Source: Cyanobacteria bacterium UBA11370
GTDB taxonomy: Bacteria > Cyanobacteriota > Cyanobacteriia > Cyanobacteriales > Coleofasciculaceae
DNA length: 14,119 nucleotides
NCBI GenBank assembly: GCA_003486645.1
Contig: DNGI01000297.1
Location: 1-14,119 of the forward strand
Direction: 5' to 3'
Positions 6,344 through 14,119 of this stretch are shown in pieces (position 1 is the first letter of the stretch; each line of letters begins with the position of its first letter). The notes below the pieces were generated by a model. That model was given only the letters and a program-made list of their open reading frames with translations, was not told the DNA's origin and searched no databases. Both the position numbers and the translations under genes were made by a program.

Positions 6344-9300
6344 TTAACGCCAATGGGTTTGAATATAGTTGGTTGCTTCTCTGACGCTGAGTGAACGGTT
6401 AGAATTACCTGCCCGAATAAAGAGCTTTTCTTCTTGTCCGTCTTTAATATAAACAGGTCGAGGGGATGGCAATACATTAAGTCGGCACACATCTTTGCCT
6501 TCTACTTGACCGAAGGAAATCTGAATGCAAGTGCCACAATCTTGACCGCAAGCGTTGAGTAAGCTGGTCATCAGGTTATTTTCATAGACATCACGATTCT
6601 TGCGATTCTCGAATTTTTTGTTGTAGTCATACTCGATACCAACAACTGTTCCATTGTCGTCAACACCAATTAGCAACGTGCCTCCTTTTTCAATATTTAA
6701 AAAGGCGGATACGGTTTCAATGATGCGTTTGTTGAATTTCTCTTTTTTGTTGCGCGGAATATCCCACCAAGCAGAGGCTTTGAAATCTAGTTCGGCATTT
6801 TCGCCTTGCAGAATTAAGGCAACAAGTTCTGGATCTCCCGATAAGGGGGTGAAGGTACGATAGGCTTCTAGGGCAGCTTGTTTGGTTGCTTCGGGGACGA
6901 TGGGGAAGGTACTGAGGATGTGTTTAAATTCGTCTTCGGTTAAGTTATAAAGGTGGGCTATCATCCCGTCTAGTTCCGCTCTCAGTTTGCCCCGTTCAAC
7001 TTCATTAGTGACACCATTTTTATGGGAACCGAGTCCAACTTCTTGGGCTAAGTCGTCGAATTCTGGGGTGGTGCAGATGAGTTTGGCAGCACGTTCTACT
7101 ATTTCGTTGAAGTAGCGATTACCTTTTGTTAATCGAGGGACTGGGAGTTGGTATATGTAGAACATATTGATATTTGTTGTAACTTTCTGTCTAAGTAACC
7201 AATCAACAATGAAAGAATTTAGAAGACTCACACAAATTAACAAACTCTTACTATCAAGGCTTTCAGAAATATTGAGAGAATTTCCTGTAAAGCAAGGTGG
7301 AATAACTGTACATATTAAAGTTCTTTCGTTAGTTTTTGATGCAACGGTACGATAAGCAAATCTATATTTTTGATATCCTAAATTTTGTCCATTATCTTTC
7401 CTTTTACCTAACAGTGATTTTCGCCCCTCATCTATCTTTATCCAATAACGGGCGCTCGAAAGCGCATGAGTAAACTGATGGATAAGCTTTCCTTCGTAAA
7501 GAGGTAAAGTAGAATCACCTGAGTTTCTCTGGAAAAGGAAGGCATCATCAGTCATATTAAACTCGCGATGTAATTCTAAATTCCAGCAATTTTTTATTTT
7601 TTGCCCTAATAAAGGATGATTGAGGATTTTTTGGGTAATATATAGGTCATTTTTATCCTTAAATTCCATCACCGACAGCGAATCAGGAGATAACTTGCTA
7701 ATTAAGGATAATGAAATCTCCAATTGTTCATTTGTGTCATTGAGAAATGTCTCTAGTTGCTCGACTTTGATGGCTTCTCGTGGATCAATACGATAGGCAG
7801 CTCGAAAAGAGTTAGTACAGCCTCCTTTTTCAAAATTTAGTAAGCAGAACTTAAAGCGATGATCTACACCTTCAAAAATAAACCTTTCATTTGAAAGACC
7901 GAATATAGTTCCTAATTGAGAGGAGTAAAATAGCATTTCTCTAAGCCGTTTTGCTCCTAAATCAGTATAAATCCCTGTAGGAACAATAATTCCGCACTGT
8001 CCACCCGTATGAAGGAGATTAAAACATTGCTCTAAGAAGAGTTTATAAAAGTTAACATCCTTACCATGCCGTTTACCATTTACGATAGGTACTTGGTATT
8101 TATACTGCTCGGCAAATCTAAAATAGTTCCTTTGGTGATTAAAGCTACTTTGATAATTTAACCAAGTATTTTGTACATTTTCATTATCCAGCATTTTATT
8201 AATTTCGTCTTGAAACTCCTTCAAATCCATTCTTTTTTGAAATGCTTGATCGCTGTATGTCGAAAAAAATTCTTTGGCATTAGGTTGAAATGTCTCCCAA
8301 GGCGGATTCGTAATAATCGCATCAAAACCCCCTCGTTCTTCTATAATCTTGTCAAAATGATAACCCCAGTGAAACGGCTTCAACGCCTCAATATCTTCAA
8401 TCCTCAATACCCGCTTCTTCGGTTTCCCCTTCAATTGCGCTTCTTCATACTTAATCCCTAATTTTGTACTAAACTCATCTAGCAATAACTGATTTAACTT
8501 TCCTATCGACTCTCGATTAACCTTATCAATATGATCGCGCAACATTTGCAGACGAGATTCCTGAGATGTTCCCTCTAGCTTCCCGGTTTCAAAAGCGTGT
8601 TTCTTATATTGCTCAATACTGCGATTTTTCTCTTTTAGAATCTCCCGGTAATTACTAGCCGCTAAAAGTTGCAGCAAATTTCCCTGTCGAGATTCACCAA
8701 CTGCATCAAACCCTTCCTCATCCACTCGAATCAAACCAATCAACGAATTCCCCGCCATAATATTAAAATCAATATTCGGCAGAGGTTCCAATTCATCAAC
8801 CTCCTGTGCAGAAGAAACCAACGCCAAAAATAACCGTAACTTAGCAATTTCTGTCGCTTCCTCCATGATGTCTACACCATAGAGGTTGTCTGTAATAATC
8901 CGCTTTTTGACAAAATAAGGCAGTGATGGATGATTCGCTTCTACCTCATTTAGCCACTTCTTCAAGCGCCGATCGCCTTTTAACTTAATCGTGCCAATCA
9001 CAGCGCTATATACCGAAATTAGGGTTTTCATCGCTGCAACTAGAAACGCACCTGAACCGCAAGCGGGGTCGAGTAATGATAAGTTAGGAAGGATGTCGTG
9101 AATTAAGCGATCGCACAGTTGGGAATCTAACTTAATTAGTAGTTCATTGATATCCTCAAACTTCTCCCCTCTTGTTAAGGGAGGTTGGGAAGAATCGGCT
9201 TCAAGTGTCCCATTCACCCGATCTAGAATCAGCTTGTTAATCGTGCGATCGCACAAATATTCAGTAATCTCAGGACGAGTATAATACGCCCCAAATGCCT

Positions 9301-10312
9301 TCTGGTTAATATACTTTTCAAAAATATACCCCAACACATCCGGGTTAATCTCATCATCCTTACCCCCAGGCGTATCATTCAAGTTCCAAGAATACCGAGA
9401 AAACAAAGTTAGAATCTTCTCAAAGGCTTCATCAGCTATAGCAATATCCGGATAATATTGCTCAATCCGATGCTTGAGAAATAAACCCCCATTCAGATAT
9501 TTTATCCGACCAATTAACGTCTGTACCTCTGGCTGACGTTCCGCTTCTGGTTTAGCAAACCCTTCAAAAAATAGCGCCTGGAGAAATTCATTAAAAAAGC
9601 AATCTTCTCGCCGTTGCCTACTCTGCTTTAATTTATTTTGGAGATAATCTAAATCCCCATTATCAATAAACCCTTTCCGCTGCAAAAAGTAAACAAACAT
9701 CAAACGGTTGAGAATTACTGACGTGTACCAACGACGGTCAATTTCATTATCAATTCCCCGAATAAACTGTAAAAAAACCTGATGTTCTTCTTGAAACTCC
9801 TTATAAAATTTCTTCGTAACTCGCTCAACATCAAAACCACTTTGTAACTTTTGAGCAATTTCAACAACAGATGGTTCACTCTCTTCCAACTTCGTGATAT
9901 CAATTACCAAGCTACCCAGCTTACCTAAAAATAAATCACCGGGTTGACCCTTTACATACAAATGGTCGCGGAAATAGCGTTTTGTTCCCTCTCGTTTTAC
10001 CCAATACCATAAACTCCGAGTGCGTTCTTTATCGACGAAAATCAATAGATTTTCAGCAATCCGTTCAGTAATTTCTTTGTGGATAGCAGCGCGTTGTTTC
10101 GCTTCCGGAATCTTCCCATCCTCTGCTGTCAATTCAAAGATAACTACCCCAGATTGTTCAGCTATTCTTTTGTAAGAATAATTTTTATCTTCAATTTCCA
10201 GCGGTACAGCTTTTTTAGTCAAAGGTTGTGACCAACCTAAGACCTCAATAAATAACTCTCCAAAGTTGAAATTGTCGAGTAAATCACGGGTACGCTGGAA
10301 ATCTAGAGGCAT
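6344..10312 (-). CDS. Eco57I-type DNA adenine methyltransferase with C-terminal Schlafen/AlbA_2 domain
   Basis: A 1322-residue fusion. Residues about 1-400 form the helical N-terminal region typical of large type IIG/BREX-PglX/DISARM-like methylases (GQPGDLFLGKL, FVYFLQRKGFI). The SAM-binding motif I, DPACGSG, is at 415-421 and the catalytic motif NPPW at 669-672, which together indicate N6-adenine methylation. Residues about 700-1090 probably recognise the DNA target. From Asp1160 to the end is an AlbA_2 domain (PF04326): GENAELDFKAS at 1170-1180, then GGTLLIGVDDNGTVVGI. Glu1171 and Asp1176 have the five-residue spacing of the first two acidic residues of the Schlafen RNase site, with Asp in place of the second Glu. 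A nuclease motif at the N-terminus is not evident. A PPLTRGE segment (377-383) just before motif I looks like a repeat relic. The gene starts 15 bases after the helicase stop and very likely belongs to the same transcript. Confidence 0.9.
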   Translation of the reverse strand: MPLDFQRTRDLLDNFNFGELFIEVLGWSQPLTKKAVPLEIEDKNYSYKRIAEQSGVVIFELTAEDGKIPEAKQRAAIHKEITERIAENLLIFVDKERTRSLWYWVKREGTKRYFRDHLYVKGQPGDLFLGKLGSLVIDITKLEESEPSVVEIAQKLQSGFDVERVTKKFYKEFQEEHQVFLQFIRGIDNEIDRRWYTSVILNRLMFVYFLQRKGFIDNGDLDYLQNKLKQSRQRREDCFFNEFLQALFFEGFAKPEAERQPEVQTLIGRIKYLNGGLFLKHRIEQYYPDIAIADEAFEKILTLFSRYSWNLNDTPGGKDDEINPDVLGYIFEKYINQKAFGAYYTRPEITEYLCDRTINKLILDRVNGTLEADSSQPPLTRGEKFEDINELLIKLDSQLCDRLIHDILPNLSLLDPACGSGAFLVAAMKTLISVYSAVIGTIKLKGDRRLKKWLNEVEANHPSLPYFVKKRIITDNLYGVDIMEEATEIAKLRLFLALVSSAQEVDELEPLPNIDFNIMAGNSLIGLIRVDEEGFDAVGESRQGNLLQLLAASNYREILKEKNRSIEQYKKHAFETGKLEGTSQESRLQMLRDHIDKVNRESIGKLNQLLLDEFSTKLGIKYEEAQLKGKPKKRVLRIEDIEALKPFHWGYHFDKIIEERGGFDAIITNPPWETFQPNAKEFFSTYSDQAFQKRMDLKEFQDEINKMLDNENVQNTWLNYQSSFNHQRNYFRFAEQYKYQVPIVNGKRHGKDVNFYKLFLEQCFNLLHTGGQCGIIVPTGIYTDLGAKRLREMLFYSSQLGTIFGLSNERFIFEGVDHRFKFCLLNFEKGGCTNSFRAAYRIDPREAIKVEQLETFLNDTNEQLEISLSLISKLSPDSLSVMEFKDKNDLYITQKILNHPLLGQKIKNCWNLELHREFNMTDDAFLFQRNSGDSTLPLYEGKLIHQFTHALSSARYWIKIDEGRKSLLGKRKDNGQNLGYQKYRFAYRTVASKTNERTLICTVIPPCFTGNSLNISESLDSKSLLICVSLLNSFIVDWLLRQKVTTNINMFYIYQLPVPRLTKGNRYFNEIVERAAKLICTTPEFDDLAQEVGLGSHKNGVTNEVERGKLRAELDGMIAHLYNLTEDEFKHILSTFPIVPEATKQAALEAYRTFTPLSGDPELVALILQGENAELDFKASAWWDIPRNKKEKFNKRIIETVSAFLNIEKGGTLLIGVDDNGTVVGIEYDYNKKFENRKNRDVYENNLMTSLLNACGQDCGTCIQISFGQVEGKDVCRLNVLPSPRPVYIKDGQEEKLFIRAGNSNRSLSVREATNYIQTHWR
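9160..9192. repeat. Possible relic of a palindromic repeat inside the methylase gene
   Basis: The bases encoding QPPLTRGEK (methylase residues 376-384) contain a CTCCCCTC / AAGGGAGG near-palindrome. PPLTRGE is the kind of peptide that in-frame cyanobacterial dispersed repeats leave behind. The stretch is short and imperfect, so it may be chance. Confidence 0.35.
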
Positions 10313-10327
10313 AATTAATTCAATTCC

Positions 10328-13300
10328 CTAATCTGAGGATTGAAACAATCCTAGTGAACAAATAATTTGGGGTTCTTGACTTTGACCCTCCTCATGTATC
10401 AAACATAAACGATCATCTAAATAAAGAGCAACTATTAATTCGGCTAACTGTTGGTCATCAATCCCGCTTTTGAGAGAACGATTTAAACGGTCAATGCCTG
10501 ACTGTCGCAACGGATAGCGATAAATTTGGTCTATTGCCTTGAGTAAATCTGGAGTTACTAATAGAGGCATTTCTTTGGCATAACGCTTGAGGCGTTCATA
10601 GGTACGAAATCTTGCACCCGAAGGACGACCTAATTGACCGCCTGCACTTTTTTCTTCCTCAGCAATTAACTCAGCACCTTCTTTGATTAATTTGTGATGT
10701 TGGGGGTTACGAGGAATTGCTTTCGTCTCCGGTTCGCACCGTGCCATTCGCAGAATCTCAAACTGCGACTGAGTAACACTTTTACCCTCCCGATTAATCC
10801 AAGCTAACGCATCATTACCTTCTGCGGTTTTCATATACAGCAGTACCCCTTCCGGTTGGGTAGTAGTAGGGAGATGGGTACGGGTGGAATAGACGACATG
10901 AGGCAGATTTTCTATCGTCTTTTTCAACGTTGGGTTATTATCTGTGGCATTCTTCCAGATTTGATACGCCTCCGACGTTAGGTCTACTTCGCTATCATCA
11001 TCGACCTCTAAAATACCGGATTTCTCGTGATACAAATCAAGTATCATCTGCCCATTGGCATCATCTTCAAAAAAGGCTTCATCTGTACCCACAACTTCGG
11101 CATTTTCCTGAAGTCGTTGGCGCAAACGACTCCGCAAGTTAATGATGCGTTCAACACCTTCCGCAGGTAAAAAAGAATAGCAAAGAATTGTAGGGGCAGT
11201 TTGACCAATTCTATCTACCCGTCCCGCCCGTTGAATCAGCCGAATAATTGCCCAAGGCAAGTCATAATTAACGATAATGGCACAATCTTGTAAGTTCAGA
11301 CCTTCACTGAAAACATCAGTCGCAATCAGAACTCGTAATTGCTCATCAACAGAAACGGATTTACCATTACTAATAGGGCTAAAGCACCAAGCTATTCTTG
11401 CCGGGTCAATTGAATTCCCTGTCACCCCTTCAACCTGATCAATACCCCGACGTTTGAGTTCTGTAGTTAAATAATGTACGGTATCGGCAAACTGGGTGAA
11501 AATCAACACCTTGTCTTGGGAGTGAATGTTACGCAGGAGTTCAATTAATGCGGCTAGCTTTTGGTCTTTAGCTGCATCCCAATCTCCGTATTCATCCAGT
11601 AAACTAATTAGAGCTTGAGCATCAGTCAGTAAATCTTTTTTGAGAGATGCCTTAAATAATTTGGGTCGCAACCATTTAAACCGACGCTGATAACGAGTGG
11701 CATACTCTTGGTAAACGCTAGCAGCACGTTGGCGATAATTCCTCTCAGTTTGGCATAAAAGCTGTTCAGGCGTGGGTTCCTCATCCCCATCCACTTCTGG
11801 ATCAATCAGTGTTCCTGCAAGATCATCTAAATCCTCGTCATTATTGCGAGTGTCTAAAAGTGCCGCTTCTTGAGTGCCAATGGGTAAGGGTAAATCTTGG
11901 GCGATCGCATACAAGAAAATATAATTCCGCAGGATATGACGGTCAAGGGACTGAAGAAAAGCCACTCCACTACTTTCTAAACGCTTAAATAAGTTAGTGC
12001 GGCAAAACCCCATCAACCGCTTACCAGCACGAGATAACCCTTTAAGCTGCAAAATTTCAGCGGGTGTCAAGGATTTACTGTGAACCGACTTAGCAGACAC
12101 AGCATAGTTACCTAACCCATATCTCGGCAAATTCAAAGAATTAAGAAGTTGGACAACATTCTCTGAATAAAGGGCAGCATAAGGTTGATCCTCAGCTAAA
12201 CTGAACTTCACCGTTTGTGGCAGGCGAATAGGAAAATAAGCCCGTCTCCCATCCGGAAACTCTAAATATTTGCGTCTTATTAATTCTGACCTCTCCCCCA
12301 ACCCCTCTCCTACAAGAAGAGGGGAGTAGAAATAATCTTGCCCCCCCTTCCCTTGCAGGATTTGGGGAGATATAAAAGACACGCTACCTGAATCGGAGTA
12401 CAAGTAATCTTGCCCCCCCTTCCCTTGCAGGATTTGGGGAGATATAAAAGATGCGCTACCTGAATCGGAGTAGAAGTAATCTTGCCCCCCCTTCCCTTGC
12501 AGGGAAGGGGGCTGGGGGGTTAGGTCATCTTTAGCATAATTAACTTGAATAAAACTGCGAGTTCGACGTACCATATACAGCCGCATTAGTTCTCGCCAAT
12601 CATCAGGATATTCACTCTTTTCAAAAGCCGCGAGTGAACGCACAGGTGATTGGTATCTGCGGCTAAATTCGATTTCTCCCCCTAACTCACTCAACAGTTT
12701 TTCTGGACGTACCCCTAAATCTTTATCCTCTGGTACAAATAAACGTAGTTGATTCGATAAATCTAAATAGGTTTTGTTATAAGGTGTAGCCGTTAACAGA
12801 ATGCAGCGACTTTCATTCAGGGCAATATATTCCTGAATTGCCCGATAACGCTTACCCTCCCGATTCCGCAGGTTATGACTCTCATCAATCAATACCACCC
12901 GATAACGACGTTCATTCGGTAACTCAGTTTGTACTCGACTAATGGAGAGAACTTTTGCCCGCAGTCCATAGCGGTGAACATAATCCTCCCACATCGTTAC
13001 TAAGTTTTTCGGACAAAGAATTAGGGTTTCTAAGAAAAAATCCTCTTCTAAAATTTTGGCTAACGTTGTCGCAATTAACGTTTTTCCCAACCCGACTACA
13101 TCCCCTACCAGTACACCCCCTCTACGGTTGACGTGACGGGCGGCAATCTGAACGGCTGCTTTTTGAAAGTCAAACAATTGATTTTTAAGATCACGAGGGA
13201 TTTGATACTCGGATAATCCCGCTCTGGCTTCCTGGGATAAGTGATAGGCTATTTTTAGATAAATATAGTAAGGCTTAATTGGGTTTTCTCTCGCCCAACT

Positions 13301-13939
13301 GTTATCTATAATTTCAACCAGTTCTTGAGAAATATCGATACACCAACGGTCATTCCATCGGTCATCAAACCACTTTTGCAACTTTTGAGTTGCATCATGA
13401 TCTAGGACATCAATGTTCAACTCTCCTTGATGTTGTAGCCCAGATAAAGTAAGATTGCTACTTCCTAAAAAGCCGATTGTAGGATTATTGATGTCAGTCC
13501 GATGAATTAGATAAAGTTTGGCATGAAGCGGATACTTGAGAAATAATTTGACAATAACTTTCTGACTTTTAATCTGCTGACTTAGCCTGCGTAACCCTGC
13601 CTCATCCTGATTGGTAGGTGCGCCCCAAGTTAATTGTTCGCAGAATTCTTGAGCAATTTGTTTCTTGTAGCGAATGACTACACTATTATCAATTCCGATA
13701 TCTTCGTGGGAAAGTCTCAAAGATGAATGAACTTCATCCTTGGACAACCGCTGCATCCCCACCAAAAGACGACAACAAGACCCGAATCCACCCAAAAACT
13801 GCTCAATTTGGTCGTCAATTTTACGCCACCCCCTGAGATTGAAGTAGCCAACACAGAAATCAGCCCGTTCTGAAATTTGCAGCGTGTCCCGTAAGGTCGG
13901 CAGCAGGGATTGTTCTATGTTATCAAAGATACGCGGCAT
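10328..13939 (-). CDS. Phospholipase-D-like/SNF2 helicase fusion of a defence system
   Basis: First gene of the operon, 1203 residues. Residues about 1-200 form a PLD-like domain with one HxK motif (HAKLYLI, His139 and Lys141) and GSSNLTLSGL. The aspartate expected in HxKxxxxD is not at the canonical spacing, so nuclease activity is uncertain. The SNF2 helicase follows: Walker A GDVVGLGKT (279-287, Lys286), DESH box at 352-355, LLTATPYNK, then the C-terminal lobe with KVLIFTQFADTV, VFSEGLNLQD and the arginine-finger motif RAGRVDRIGQ at 904-913. The C-terminal 290 residues are unassigned. The protein should translocate on double-stranded DNA using ATP and, with the PLD domain, may recognise or process unmodified DNA. 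Residues about 473-550 come from an inserted palindromic repeat. It resembles DrmD-type and Hma-type helicases. The ATG at 13939 is preceded by an AG-rich leader without a clear Shine-Dalgarno sequence. Confidence 0.9.
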   Translation of the reverse strand: MPRIFDNIEQSLLPTLRDTLQISERADFCVGYFNLRGWRKIDDQIEQFLGGFGSCCRLLVGMQRLSKDEVHSSLRLSHEDIGIDNSVVIRYKKQIAQEFCEQLTWGAPTNQDEAGLRRLSQQIKSQKVIVKLFLKYPLHAKLYLIHRTDINNPTIGFLGSSNLTLSGLQHQGELNIDVLDHDATQKLQKWFDDRWNDRWCIDISQELVEIIDNSWARENPIKPYYIYLKIAYHLSQEARAGLSEYQIPRDLKNQLFDFQKAAVQIAARHVNRRGGVLVGDVVGLGKTLIATTLAKILEEDFFLETLILCPKNLVTMWEDYVHRYGLRAKVLSISRVQTELPNERRYRVVLIDESHNLRNREGKRYRAIQEYIALNESRCILLTATPYNKTYLDLSNQLRLFVPEDKDLGVRPEKLLSELGGEIEFSRRYQSPVRSLAAFEKSEYPDDWRELMRLYMVRRTRSFIQVNYAKDDLTPQPPSLQGKGGQDYFYSDSGSASFISPQILQGKGGQDYLYSDSGSVSFISPQILQGKGGQDYFYSPLLVGEGLGERSELIRRKYLEFPDGRRAYFPIRLPQTVKFSLAEDQPYAALYSENVVQLLNSLNLPRYGLGNYAVSAKSVHSKSLTPAEILQLKGLSRAGKRLMGFCRTNLFKRLESSGVAFLQSLDRHILRNYIFLYAIAQDLPLPIGTQEAALLDTRNNDEDLDDLAGTLIDPEVDGDEEPTPEQLLCQTERNYRQRAASVYQEYATRYQRRFKWLRPKLFKASLKKDLLTDAQALISLLDEYGDWDAAKDQKLAALIELLRNIHSQDKVLIFTQFADTVHYLTTELKRRGIDQVEGVTGNSIDPARIAWCFSPISNGKSVSVDEQLRVLIATDVFSEGLNLQDCAIIVNYDLPWAIIRLIQRAGRVDRIGQTAPTILCYSFLPAEGVERIINLRSRLRQRLQENAEVVGTDEAFFEDDANGQMILDLYHEKSGILEVDDDSEVDLTSEAYQIWKNATDNNPTLKKTIENLPHVVYSTRTHLPTTTQPEGVLLYMKTAEGNDALAWINREGKSVTQSQFEILRMARCEPETKAIPRNPQHHKLIKEGAELIAEEEKSAGGQLGRPSGARFRTYERLKRYAKEMPLLVTPDLLKAIDQIYRYPLRQSGIDRLNRSLKSGIDDQQLAELIVALYLDDRLCLIHEEGQSQEPQIICSLGLFQSSD
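12290..12523. repeat. Palindromic element inserted in frame, with 72-bp tandem duplication
   Basis: The same double-hairpin family as at 4409-4495 lies here in opposite orientation, inside the helicase gene. One hairpin is 12487-12511 (10-bp stem CCCCCTTCCC, loop TTGCA), the other is 12302-12324 (7-bp stem CCCCTCT, then one mismatch, loop TACAA). The outer ends GGTTAG and GACCTCTCC resemble the intergenic copy. Between them a 72-bp unit is present at 12337-12408 and 12409-12480, with the start of a third copy from 12481. Because 72 is a multiple of three, the protein gains two nearly identical 24-residue repeats beginning GKGGQDY and ending PQILQ, and no stop is introduced. Confidence 0.88.
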
Positions 13940-13949
13940 TTCTGTGTAT

Positions 13950-14020
13950 CCCTATCCCCTAGAATCCAAAACTGCTCCAGTAATTACCATTATCCACTCA
14001 GTTGCCCTATCCCATGAGTG
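13950..14020. promoter_or_regulatory. Leader of the defence operon with direct and inverted repeats
   Basis: The 180 bases before the helicase start hold an identical 9-mer, CCCTATCCC, at 13950-13958 and 14005-14013, and a perfect 6-bp inverted repeat CACTCA (13995-14000) / TGAGTG (14015-14020) that encloses the second copy. The first 9-mer ends 10 bases upstream of the ATG. Such paired sites could bind a regulator, but no regulator gene is in view and no good -35/-10 pair could be assigned on the minus strand. Confidence 0.3.
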
Positions 14021-14029
14021 ACCAAAAAC

Positions 14030-14057
14030 GGGGTGTGGGGTGTGGGGTGTGGGGTGT
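14030..14057. repeat. Four perfect copies of the heptamer GGGGTGT
   Basis: The 7-bp unit GGGGTGT is repeated four times without change and followed by AGGGGG. Heptamer short tandem repeats are a known cyanobacterial feature. The tract meets the simple G-quadruplex rule (four G4 runs with TGT loops). A nearby CCACACCCC (14073-14081) could pair with a repeat unit as a hairpin. It lies about 90 bases upstream of the defence operon. No gene is seen from 14058 to the window end. Confidence 0.85.
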
Positions 14058-14119
14058 AGGGGGAAGAAACAACCACACCCCATAGGATACAAGCCCCTGA
14101 ATTTATTTATGGAGACAAA

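Noticed and set aside
8171..8461. Plus-strand open frames inside the methylase and other genes
   Set aside because: They are short, run antisense to genes with clear conserved motifs, and show no recognisable domain.
9900..10312. N-terminal PD-(D/E)XK nuclease in the methylase, which would make it a type IIG restriction enzyme
   Set aside because: No convincing D-(x)n-(D/E)xK pattern with proper strand context could be found in the N-terminal region.
12337..12520. Regularly spaced repeats that could suggest a CRISPR array
   Set aside because: The whole 72-bp unit is repeated with no unique spacers, there are fewer than three full copies, it is in frame within the helicase gene, and no cas genes are near.
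6344..13939. DISARM or BREX identity for the operon
   Set aside because: The helicase and methylase resemble DrmD/DrmMI and PglX, but drmA, drmB, pglZ and brxC-like genes are all absent from the window; DISARM remains possible only if partners lie beyond the right edge.
14109..14119. Possible start of a plus-strand gene (ATGGAGACAAA) at the right edge
   Set aside because: Only eleven bases are present, too few to support a coding call.

Overview
This window is almost certainly from a cyanobacterium. It carries at least nine copies of the HIP1 octamer GCGATCGC (first bases at 867, 947, 3359, 3686, 4356, 4994, 9107, 9245 and 11901), heptamer-type short tandem repeats, and dispersed palindromic repeats with CCCCTTCCC/GGGAAGGGG arms. 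All seven intact genes lie on the minus strand, so transcription runs from the right end to the left. No tRNA, rRNA, transposase or CRISPR array is visible, and no gene-free stretch exceeds about 210 bases.

Right two-thirds (4574-13939): a tightly packed four-gene operon that looks like an anti-phage or anti-foreign-DNA system. In order of transcription it encodes (1) a 1203-residue protein with an N-terminal phospholipase-D-like domain and an SNF2-type helicase; (2) a 1322-residue Eco57I-type DNA adenine methyltransferase ending in a Schlafen/AlbA_2 domain; (3) a 381-residue RecF/OLD-like ABC-type ATPase; and (4) a 200-residue TOPRIM-like protein. The gaps are 15, 19 and 2 bases. The helicase, methylase and ATPase trio matches what I recall being named Hma. 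The ATPase plus TOPRIM-like pair resembles the two-part OLD/PARIS/RloAB class of abortive-infection modules. Just past the operon, a 16-codon relic of a second AlbA_2 domain sits directly against the last stop codon, which suggests that the locus has been rearranged.

Left third (122-4365): a membrane-anchored protein with nine TPR repeats and a C-terminal trypsin-like protease domain, a cyanobacterial Rpn/PD-(D/E)XK-like nuclease-family protein, and a TldE/PmbA-type protein. These look like ordinary chromosomal genes without an obvious link to the operon.

Repeats are the second theme. One family of double-hairpin elements occurs between genes (4409-4495) and also in frame inside the helicase gene (about 12290-12523), where a 72-bp unit has been tandemly duplicated into 24-residue protein repeats. 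A shorter relic may lie inside the methylase gene. G-rich tandem repeats able to form quadruplexes lie at the tldE-like start and upstream of the operon.
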